Of a DNA stretch of 7,907 bases, positions 1 to 5,855 are shown in pieces. The DNA is taken from assembly GCA_005888395.1 (NCBI GenBank), contig VAXF01000068.1, positions 2,087 to 9,993 of the forward strand, read 5' to 3'. The notes below the pieces were generated by a model. The model saw only the letters and a list, made by a program, of their open reading frames with translations, did not search any database and was not told where the DNA came from. Both the position numbers and the translations under genes were made by a program. The DNA comes from Actinomycetota bacterium (GTDB lineage: Bacteria > Actinomycetota > Acidimicrobiia > Acidimicrobiales > AC-25). How positions within the stretch are numbered: position 1 is the stretch's first letter; every line of letters starts with the position of its first letter.

Positions 1-420
1 GCCGCGCCCAAGGCGATGCTTCTCGGCTTCCGGGGCGCGCCGGGGAACACCATCAACAACGTCACGAGCTACTGGGTGCCGAGCCACACGCGCAACGTCT
101 TCGTCGATCGCGTCGACACCGTTTGCGGGATCGGCTACGACCGCGCCGCCGACCTCGGTCCCGACGCGGCGCGGTTCCACGAGATCCGTCGCGTCGTGTC
201 CAACCTCGGTGTGTTCGACTTCGAGACGGCCGACCACCGGATGCGTCTCCGGTCTGTGCACCCCGGCGTGTCGGTGGAGCAGATCGTCGAGGCAACGGGC
301 TTCGAGCTGGTCGTGCCTCCGGATGCTCCCGAGTCGCGCCTGCCCACCGCCGACGAGCTGCGGTTGATCCGGGAGGTCATCGACCCGAACGACGTCCGCA
401 AGCAGGAAGTCCGCGGTTGA
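1..420 (+). CDS. ipdB: IpdB, beta subunit of the steroid ring-opening CoA-transferase-like hydrolase (5' truncated)
   Basis: This is the C-terminal 139 residues of a family I CoA-transferase-type beta subunit; the frame is open at the left edge and ends at TGA 418-420. The segments KAMLLGFRGAPGNTINN, SYWVPSHTRNVFVDRVD, RVVSNLGVFDF and the ending ELRLIREVIDPNDVRKQEV match my memory of mycobacterial IpdB (Rv3552). In characterised actinobacteria IpdA and IpdB together hydrolyse the remaining carbocycle of COCHEA-CoA during cholesterol C/D-ring breakdown, in the cytoplasm; the catalytic glutamate is in IpdA. ipdA would be expected just upstream, outside the window. The stop overlaps the preferred TTG start of the next gene by 4 nt (TTGA), which suggests translational coupling. 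The family is secure. The steroid role rests on resemblance and on the ipdC-like gene that follows. Confidence 0.88.
   Translation, partial: AAPKAMLLGFRGAPGNTINNVTSYWVPSHTRNVFVDRVDTVCGIGYDRAADLGPDAARFHEIRRVVSNLGVFDFETADHRMRLRSVHPGVSVEQIVEATGFELVVPPDAPESRLPTADELRLIREVIDPNDVRKQEVRG
404..409 (+). promoter_or_regulatory. Ribosome binding site that favours the TTG start of ipdC
   Basis: AGGAAG lies inside the end of ipdB, 7 nt before TTG 417. The alternative GTG at 426 has only GAGAGG about 1 nt away, which is too close to work well. This spacing is why I chose the TTG start. Confidence 0.45.
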
Positions 421-1568
421 GAGGGGTGCAGCCACCTGGCGGCTCCGCCGCCCCGGACGGGGCCCCAACCCCGTCCTCCTCGACAGGCGGGGGACCCCCT
501 GCCCCCGCCGCCGCCGTCCTCCACACGCGCGCGTGCGACCTGTTCGGCGTGCGCTACCCGATCGTGCAGACGGGAATGGGATGGGTGTCGGGGGCCCGCC
601 TGACGGCGGCCACGAGCGCGGCCGGTGGGCTGGGCATCCTGGCCGCGGTCACCATGACCGGTGACGAGCTACGCGACGCGGTACACGCCGTGAAGGAGCG
701 CACCCCGAACCCGTTCGGCGTCAACTTCCGCGCCGACCAGCCCGATCTCGGCGAGCGGATCGCCTTTGTGGTGAGCGAGCAGGTCAAGGTGGTGAGCTTC
801 GCGGGCGCGCCGACAAAGGACGCCGTCGCCCGCCTCCACGACGCCGGGATCGCGTGCATGCCGACGGTCGGCGCCCGTCGCCACGCCGAGAAGATGGCCG
901 AATGGGGGGTGGACGCCGTGATCGCGCAGGGCGCCGAGGGCGGGGGCCACACCGGCGTGGTCCCCACCAGCCTGTTGCTACCGCAGGTGGTCGACGCGGT
1001 GGGCGACACGGTCGCCGTGATCGGGGCGGGCGGGTTCAACGACGGGCGGGGTCTCGTCGCCGCACTGGCATGGGGGGCCGACGGTGTCGCCATGGGCACG
1101 CGGTTCCTGCTGACGAAAGAGAGCCGCGTTCCTGACGAGGTGAAGCGGCGCTACCTCGACGCGTCGGTCACCGACACGGTCGTCACCGCGGCGATCGACG
1201 GCGCGCCGCAGCGCGTCATTCGGACGAAGCTGGTCGACCGGCTGGACGCGGCATCACCGATCACGCGGCTGCCGCGAGCGCTGCGGTCGGCGCTCGGGTT
1301 CCGGAAGCTCACTGGCACGTCCGCGCGCGACCTGCTGCGCGAGGGGCTGGCCATGCGACGCAACCAGGATCTCACGTGGAGCCAGCTGGCGATGGCGGCC
1401 AACGCGCCGATGCTGACGCGAGCCGCGCTCGTCGAGGGGCGTCTCGAGGCGGGGGTGCTGCCTGCCGGCCAGGGCGTCGGCGTGATCGACGAGCTCCCGA
1501 CGGTCGAGGAGCTGGTCGGCCGCATCGTCGCCGAGGCCGAGCGCACGCTCGAGCGTCTGGGGGCCTGA
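417..1568 (+). CDS. ipdC: IpdC, flavin-dependent acyl-CoA reductase of steroid C/D-ring degradation (nitronate monooxygenase-like fold)
   Basis: The product has 383 residues from TTG 417, or 380 from GTG 426. The core closely resembles mycobacterial IpdC (Rv3553): VQTGMGWVSGARL (50-62), AAGGLGILAAVTM, the FMN phosphate-binding run QGAEGGGHTG (171-180), GAGGFNDGRG (203-212), MGTRFLL (226-232) and LTWSQLAMAANAPML. It is a TIM-barrel FMN enzyme. In Mycobacterium and Rhodococcus, ipdC mutants accumulate 5-OH HIC-CoA, and IpdC works with IpdF and EchA20 to produce the IpdAB substrate, so its place after ipdB fits. Oddity: about 33 residues of Gly/Pro/Ala/Ser-rich sequence precede the core, which begins near VLHTRACDLFGVRYP. 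My memory of homologs has them starting near the core. No ATG, GTG or TTG lies between 429 and the core, so the extension seems to be translated. Its DNA holds two hairpins listed separately. Confidence 0.85.
   Translation: MRGVQPPGGSAAPDGAPTPSSSTGGGPPAPAAAVLHTRACDLFGVRYPIVQTGMGWVSGARLTAATSAAGGLGILAAVTMTGDELRDAVHAVKERTPNPFGVNFRADQPDLGERIAFVVSEQVKVVSFAGAPTKDAVARLHDAGIACMPTVGARRHAEKMAEWGVDAVIAQGAEGGGHTGVVPTSLLLPQVVDAVGDTVAVIGAGGFNDGRGLVAALAWGADGVAMGTRFLLTKESRVPDEVKRRYLDASVTDTVVTAAIDGAPQRVIRTKLVDRLDAASPITRLPRALRSALGFRKLTGTSARDLLREGLAMRRNQDLTWSQLAMAANAPMLTRAALVEGRLEAGVLPAGQGVGVIDELPTVEELVGRIVAEAERTLERLGA
455..476 (+). repeat. Perfect inverted repeat (8-bp stem, 6-nt loop) at the start of ipdC
   Basis: GGACGGGG (455-462) pairs exactly with CCCCGTCC (469-476) around the loop CCCCAA. 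All pairs are G-C except one A-T. It lies 38 nt after the TTG start, inside the predicted N-terminal extension. It could be a translational or transcriptional attenuation structure, or half of an inserted palindromic element. There is no following T-run, so it is not a standard intrinsic terminator. Confidence 0.6.
486..509 (+). repeat. Second perfect inverted repeat (8-bp stem, 8-nt loop) at the start of ipdC
   Basis: GGCGGGGG (486-493) pairs exactly with CCCCCGCC (502-509), with an 8-nt loop at 494-501. It follows the first hairpin by 9 nt. The pair sits exactly in the stretch with no counterpart in the IpdC core. Frame and absence of stops are preserved through both. Confidence 0.6.
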
Positions 1569-1574
1569 GGGGGC

Positions 1575-2729
1575 GTGGACCTCACGTGGAGCGATGCGGA
1601 GGAGGCCTTCCGGGCCGAGGCTCGCGAGTGGCTTCAGGCCAACGTGCCGGAGAGCCCGCTGCCGTCGGGCGACACCCGCGAGGGGTTCGCGCTGCACCTC
1701 GAATGGGAGCGCAGGCTTTTCGACGCCCGCTGGGCGGTGGTGTCGTGGCCCGAGCAGTACGGCGGTCGCGACGCGACCCTGTGGGAGTGGCTGATCTTCG
1801 AGGAGGAGTACTACCGCGCCGGCGCGCCGCAGCGGGTCACGCAGAACGGCATCTTCCTGCTCGCGCCGACGGTGTTCGAGTTCGGCACGCAGGAGCAGAA
1901 GGACCGCATCCTGCCGCGCATGGCCGCCGCGGAGGACCTCTGGTGCCAGGGCTGGTCCGAGCCGAACGCGGGCAGCGACCTCGCCGCCATCACCAGCCGG
2001 GCCGACCGGGTCGACGGGGGATGGCGGCTGAACGGGCAGAAGACGTGGACGACGCGCGGCGCGTTCTGCAACTGGCTGTTCGGCCTGTTTCGCAGCGACG
2101 CGGGATCCGAGCGGCACCGGGGCCTCACGTACCTCCTCGTACCCCTCGAGGCCGACGGGGTGACGGTGCGCGGGTTTGGCCGGCTCGACGGCGACGAGGG
2201 CTTCGCCGAGGTGTTCTTCGAGGACGTGTGGGTGCCGGACGAGAACGTGCTCGGCGGCGTCGACGACGGGTGGAACGTGGCCATGGCAACGACGTCCTCC
2301 GAGCGTGGCCTCACCCTTCGCTCGCCGGGCCGGTTCGTCGCCACCACCGACCGGTTGCTCGAGCTGTACCGCTCGGGCGGCGATCCCGCCCCGTCTCCGG
2401 CCCGCCTCCACGGGCGGGGCCTGCGCGACCGGGTCGTGCGGGCGTGGATCGACGCGGAGGCCTACCGGCTCTTCACGCTCCAGGCCGTCACCGCCGCCGT
2501 CGAGGGCCGGCCACCCGGTGCCGAGGCCAGCCTCAACAAGCTCTGGTGGTCGGAGATGGACGTCCGTCTGCACGAGACCGCGCTCGACCTGCTGGGCCCG
2601 GACGCGGAGCGCGAGGGCGCGTGGTCGAAGGGCTGGCAGTTCGCGCTGTCGGGCCCGATCTACGCCGGCACCAACGAGATCCAGCGCAACATCGCCGCCG
2701 AGCGGATCCTCGGCCTTCCCCGCCGGTAG
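1575..2729 (+). CDS. Acyl-CoA dehydrogenase, large subunit, IpdE1/FadE30-like
   Basis: The 384-residue length fits a full acyl-CoA dehydrogenase: N-terminal helical domain, middle beta domain with WCQGWSEPNAGSDLA (123-137) and NGQKTWTT (153-160), and C-terminal helical domain ending YAGTNEIQRNIAAERILGLP. The usual catalytic Glu of the YEGT motif is absent (Y363-A364-G365-T366). Instead E243 in SERG sits where isovaleryl-CoA-type enzymes carry their base, as I recall for FadE30. With the short partner just downstream it probably forms an alpha2beta2 enzyme. Known IpdE1-IpdE2 dehydrogenates the propionyl-CoA side chain of 5-OH-HIP-CoA. FadE31/FadE32-type or another steroid FadE pair are alternatives. 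The GTG start lies 6 nt after ipdC, with GAGGGGG very close to it, so the ribosome site is not convincing. I found no better in-frame start near the N-terminus. Confidence 0.8.
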   Translation: MDLTWSDAEEAFRAEAREWLQANVPESPLPSGDTREGFALHLEWERRLFDARWAVVSWPEQYGGRDATLWEWLIFEEEYYRAGAPQRVTQNGIFLLAPTVFEFGTQEQKDRILPRMAAAEDLWCQGWSEPNAGSDLAAITSRADRVDGGWRLNGQKTWTTRGAFCNWLFGLFRSDAGSERHRGLTYLLVPLEADGVTVRGFGRLDGDEGFAEVFFEDVWVPDENVLGGVDDGWNVAMATTSSERGLTLRSPGRFVATTDRLLELYRSGGDPAPSPARLHGRGLRDRVVRAWIDAEAYRLFTLQAVTAAVEGRPPGAEASLNKLWWSEMDVRLHETALDLLGPDAEREGAWSKGWQFALSGPIYAGTNEIQRNIAAERILGLPRR

Positions 2730-2734
2730 GCCGG

Positions 2735-3694
2735 GTGCATTTCGGCTTCACGGACGACGAGCTCCTCCTCCGCGACGCGGTGCGCGCCCTGTTCGAGCGC
2801 GAGTGCCCGCCGGACGTGGTGCGCGCCGCGTGGGACGCGGAGTCGCTCGACCGCCGCGTGTGGGACGCGCTGGCCCAGATGGGCGTGCCGGGCGTGCTCG
2901 TTGCGGAGGCGAGCGGGGGGCTCGGCCTCGACGAGCTCTCGTTGGTGCTGTTGCTGGAGGAGTCCGGACGCGCCGCGCTCCCGCATCCGATGGTGGAGAC
3001 GGCGGCGGTGGCCGCGCCTCTGCTCGGGGCCGGCCTCGGCGCGCGCCTCGTCGCAACCGATCTCGGCGGGGTGCTCGTGCCGTGCGCCGGCGACGCCGAT
3101 CTGCTGCTCCTGCGGGCGCCGGACGGGCTGCGCGCCTTCGAGCGGGCGGCGGTGACGGTGGTGCCCGAGCCAACCGTCGACCGGGCCCGCCGGGCCGGCC
3201 TGGTGCAGTGCCGTCCCGAGGACGGCACCCTCGTCACCGGCGACGAGGGTGCCATCGACCTCGCCTTCGACCGGGGCGCGCTCGGCACCGCCGCCCAGCT
3301 CGTCGGGCTCGCGCAGCGGATGCTCGAGCTCACCGTGGCGTACGCCAAGGAACGGCGGCAGTTCGGTGTGCCGATCGGCAGCTTCCAGGCCGTCAAGCAC
3401 CGCCTTGCCGACGCCCTGCTCCAGGTCGAGTTCGCGCGCCCGGCCGTGCACCGTGCGGCCTGGTCGGTTGCCCATGACGTCGCCGACCGGGCGCGTGACG
3501 TCTCGATGGCGAAGGCCATGGCGTCGGACGCCGCGCTGCACGTCGCCGGCGCGGCGCTCCAGTGCCACGGCGCCATCGGCTACACGGTCGAGTACGACCT
3601 GCACCTCTGGATGAAGCGGGCGTGGGCGCTCGCGCGCGCGTGGGGCGACGGGGGCTGGCACCGCGACCGTGTCGGCCGGGCTATCGGGGTGTGA
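2735..3694 (+). CDS. Short acyl-CoA dehydrogenase subunit, IpdE2/FadE33-like
   Basis: The product has 319 residues from GTG 2735 and reads VHFGFTDDELLLRDAVRALF. This is typical of the shortened beta subunits of steroid acyl-CoA dehydrogenases, in which the middle beta domain is reduced; FadE33 is about this size. FAD-contact motifs are intact: KERRQFGVPIGSFQAVKHRLAD begins at about residue 205, and QCHGAIGYT spans 276-284, followed by the DLHLWMKRA helix. The gap from the preceding large subunit is 5 nt, and the two should assemble into one heteromeric enzyme with shared FAD sites. The start is chosen because sequence upstream in this frame is shadow of the previous gene and the N-terminus aligns well. 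The ribosome site is weak (AGG at 2728-2730). The 3' end overlaps the convergent gene by 14 nt, so no terminator separates them. Confidence 0.8.
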   Translation: MHFGFTDDELLLRDAVRALFERECPPDVVRAAWDAESLDRRVWDALAQMGVPGVLVAEASGGLGLDELSLVLLLEESGRAALPHPMVETAAVAAPLLGAGLGARLVATDLGGVLVPCAGDADLLLLRAPDGLRAFERAAVTVVPEPTVDRARRAGLVQCRPEDGTLVTGDEGAIDLAFDRGALGTAAQLVGLAQRMLELTVAYAKERRQFGVPIGSFQAVKHRLADALLQVEFARPAVHRAAWSVAHDVADRARDVSMAKAMASDAALHVAGAALQCHGAIGYTVEYDLHLWMKRAWALARAWGDGGWHRDRVGRAIGV

Positions 3695-5708
3695 CGAGCG
3701 CGGAGTGGCGGTCGAGTATCGGCAGGACGTCGTCCCGTCCCGCCGAGGGCAGGCGGAAGATCACCTCGGTGACGCCGATGGACGCGAAGTGCTCGAGCTT
3801 TCCGGGATCGGGGATCGATCCGTAGGGGACGACCTCGAGCGCGTCGGGATCGCGCCCGGCGGCGGCCAGCGCGTCGCGCAGCCGCGGGATCGCCTTCGAC
3901 AGCCCCGCGCCGCCGATCGGGATCCAGCCGTCGGCGTACTCGGCGATGTGGGCGAACAGGGTCGGCCCCGCCGCCCCACCGATGAGCACGGGTGGCCGCG
4001 GCTGCTGCACCGGCTTGGGCCACGACCAGCTGGGGGAGAAGCGCACGAACTCGCCCGCGAAGCTCGCCTCGTCGTCGGCCCAGAGCCGCTCCATGGCGAG
4101 CACGTGCTCGCGCGCGACGGCGCGCCGGCGCCGGTACTCGACGCCGTGGTGCTCCATCTCGTCCTCGTTCCAGCCGAAGCCGATGCCGAAGCTGAACCGG
4201 CCGCCCGAGACGAGGTCGAGGGTGGCGACGGCCTTGGCGGTCGCGATCGGCTCGCGCTGGGCGACCAGGCAGATGCCGGTGCCCACGCGGAGGCGCTGCG
4301 TCGCCGCCGCGGCGGCGGTGAGCGCGACGAACGGGTCGAGGCACCGCCGGTACTCCTCGGGCAGCTCGGCCTGTCCGCTCGGCGGCGCTGTGCGCCTGCT
4401 CACGGGGATGTGGGTGTGCTCGGGGAGCCACAAGGAGTCGAACCCGCGCTCCTCTGCGGCCCGCGCGAGCTCCACCACCCCGATCGACTGATCGGTCGCG
4501 AAGATCGTGACCCCGATCCGCGCGTCGTCGTAGCCGAGGACATCGCGCAGCACCTCGTCGGTGTGCTGGCCGACCGTCGGCGCCTTGGACGGCACCGCCT
4601 GCGTTTCGAACTTGACCGGGATGGGCAGCTGGTCGGCGCCGAGAGCGGACGCCGGAAGCCACGGCAGGCGATCGCGGAACTGGGGATCGTCGGCGATGGT
4701 GCGCGGGGTGTTCGCCGGGGCCATCGGGGTGTTGACGTCCCCGCTGAACTCGACCCACTCGGCGGTGGTCCGGGTGCGGAAGATCTCCCGCAACTCGCCC
4801 TGCAGCTCGCGGTTGCCGCGCGCGTGGTCGCCGTACCGGGAGCCGGGATGCCGCTCGAACAGGTCGGGGCGGCCGACGCCGTCGCAGAAGTTCTTCCAGA
4901 ACTCGCGCTCGGACGCCATGAACAGCACATGGCCGTCGCGCGTCTCGTAGAACTGGTAACGGACGCCGTCGCGCATACCGGCAGTGCCCGGTGCCCGCCG
5001 CTCATAGCCGTCGGCCTTGTTGCCGGTGACCTCGCTCTCGGGGCGCTCGTAGGCCCGCCAGGTCTCGCTGCGGAGCCAGTCCATGGCCGCCGCCGCATCC
5101 GACTGCGCGATCTCGAGCCGGCTCCCTTCCCCGGTGGCGCGCGCCCGAACGATGCCGGCCAGGATGCCGAGGGCGCCGAAGAGCGGGCCGGCCAGGATGC
5201 CGATCGACGGATGCTCCGGCATCGAGCAGAAGCCGTCGTCGTCGAACTCGGGCTGCACGATCCCGGCCCACGCGTCGTAGGCGATGCCGTGACTCGGCAG
5301 GTCCTTGTACGGGCCCGTCGTGCCGTAGCCCGAGATCGTGCAGAACACGATGCGCGGGTTGACCTCTCGCAGACGCTCGTACCCGAGGCCGCGCCGTTCG
5401 AGCCCACCGGGGCGCATCGCCTCCACCACCGCATCAGCGCCGCGCACGAGGTCGAGGTAGGTGTCGACCGCGGCCGGCTCGCGCAGGTCGAGGACGATGC
5501 TGCGCTTGCCCCGGCTGATGTGAAGGTGCATCAGCGACACGCCTTCCACGATCGGCCACGTCATCTCGCGCACGTAGTCGCCCTGGGGTGGCTCGACCTT
5601 GATGACATCGGCGCCGAGGTCGGCGAGGTGGGTGGTGATGGCGCCCGGGCCGAGCATCGAGCTCTCGACGATGCGCACGCCGTGCAGCGGCGCCTGACGG
5701 GTCGTCAT
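3681..5708 (-). CDS. Fusion protein: CaiB/BaiF-type CoA-transferase domain plus LLM-class F420-dependent oxidoreductase domain
   Basis: The product has 675 residues from ATG 5708; GTG 5726 would add MVECSD. Residues 1 to about 396 form a class III CoA-transferase: LADLGADVIKVEPP (28-41), RGKRSIVLDL (66-75), ISGYGTTGPY (125-134), then SIGILAGPLFGALGILAG and the closing VGQHTDEVLRDVLGYDDAR. Residues 397-675 form a luciferase-like monooxygenase-family oxidoreductase of F420 type: IGVTIFATD (398-406), LWLPEHTHIP (426-435), RLRVGTGICLVAQREP (472-487), SGGRFSFGIGFGWNEDEMEHHG (starting 501) and PPVLIGG (572-578). Both halves look nearly complete; the first lacks only the usual last 10-15 residues and the second only its initiator. 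Class III transferases move CoA between acids, and LLM proteins do flavin or F420 redox, so the fusion suggests activation then redox of one substrate. The usual transferase Asp is not found. No clear ribosome site is seen at ATG 5708. An assembly join or recent deletion fusion cannot be excluded. Confidence 0.85.
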   Translation of the reverse strand: MTTRQAPLHGVRIVESSMLGPGAITTHLADLGADVIKVEPPQGDYVREMTWPIVEGVSLMHLHISRGKRSIVLDLREPAAVDTYLDLVRGADAVVEAMRPGGLERRGLGYERLREVNPRIVFCTISGYGTTGPYKDLPSHGIAYDAWAGIVQPEFDDDGFCSMPEHPSIGILAGPLFGALGILAGIVRARATGEGSRLEIAQSDAAAAMDWLRSETWRAYERPESEVTGNKADGYERRAPGTAGMRDGVRYQFYETRDGHVLFMASEREFWKNFCDGVGRPDLFERHPGSRYGDHARGNRELQGELREIFRTRTTAEWVEFSGDVNTPMAPANTPRTIADDPQFRDRLPWLPASALGADQLPIPVKFETQAVPSKAPTVGQHTDEVLRDVLGYDDARIGVTIFATDQSIGVVELARAAEERGFDSLWLPEHTHIPVSRRTAPPSGQAELPEEYRRCLDPFVALTAAAAATQRLRVGTGICLVAQREPIATAKAVATLDLVSGGRFSFGIGFGWNEDEMEHHGVEYRRRRAVAREHVLAMERLWADDEASFAGEFVRFSPSWSWPKPVQQPRPPVLIGGAAGPTLFAHIAEYADGWIPIGGAGLSKAIPRLRDALAAAGRDPDALEVVPYGSIPDPGKLEHFASIGVTEVIFRLPSAGRDDVLPILDRHSALVTPR

Positions 5709-5736
5709 ATCGCTGCATTCGACCACACGGGGCGAC

Positions 5737-5766
5737 GAGACACGCGCCCGGCGGGGGCGTTACGAT
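5737..5766 (+). promoter_or_regulatory. Candidate sigma70-type promoter for the exported two-gene unit
   Basis: TACGAT (5761-5766) matches the actinobacterial -10 pattern TANNNT. GAGACA (5737-5742) is a 4-of-6 match to TTGACA, 18 nt upstream. Transcription would start near 5773, giving a leader of about 80 nt before TTG 5856. It lies in the 147-nt divergent gap 5709-5855. I saw no convincing promoter for the minus-strand gene in that gap. Confidence 0.35.
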
Positions 5767-5774
5767 CCGCGCGC

Positions 5775-5793
5775 CCCCCGAAAGGCCAGGGGG
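5775..5793 (+). repeat. C5/G5 inverted repeat in the leader of the exported unit
   Basis: CCCCC (5775-5779) can pair with GGGGG (5789-5793) around a 9-nt loop. It lies just downstream of the proposed transcription start. It could be a leader hairpin; in such GC-rich DNA a chance occurrence is quite possible. Confidence 0.3.
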
Positions 5794-5806
5794 AACGGGA
5801 CCGTTC
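5793..5806 (+). promoter_or_regulatory. 14-bp palindrome, possible operator
   Basis: GAACGG (5793-5798) and CCGTTC (5801-5806) are exact inverted copies separated by GA. The symmetry and size suit a TetR-type or other dimeric repressor site between the divergent genes. It is not the KstR pattern, which has AAC and GTT two bases apart rather than six. No regulator gene is in the window. Confidence 0.35.
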
Positions 5807-5855
5807 GCGGCGAATAGGTAACGGTCTCGCCTCGTCTACCGATTCTGGGGGTCGG

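Noticed and set aside
123..416. Upstream extension of the ipdC frame across ipdB
   Set aside because: It is Arg-rich shadow sequence antiphase to the well-matched ipdB frame, and IpdC homologs have nothing similar.
455..509. Intrinsic terminator between ipdB and ipdC
   Set aside because: There are two strong stems but no T-run after either, and the reading frame continues through both.
1254..2573. Minus-strand open frame of over 400 codons opposite ipdC and the large dehydrogenase
   Set aside because: No domain motifs, a composition typical of antisense shadow, and both plus-strand genes there are clear.
1376..2734. Upstream extension of the short dehydrogenase frame across the large subunit
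   Set aside because: The sequence is Arg/Gly/Pro-rich shadow of the large subunit gene. The family-like N-terminus begins at GTG 2735.
5793..5806. KstR-type steroid operator
   Set aside because: The half-sites AAC and GTT are six bases apart instead of two, so the palindrome does not fit KstR. By eye I also found no KstR2-like CAAG/CTTG palindrome in the window.
3669..5855. Long plus-strand open frame running antisense through the fusion gene into the exported protein gene
   Set aside because: It lies opposite a frame with clear domains on the minus strand, has no recognisable protein motifs, and is a typical GC-rich shadow. Only the part from TTG 5856 looks like a protein.
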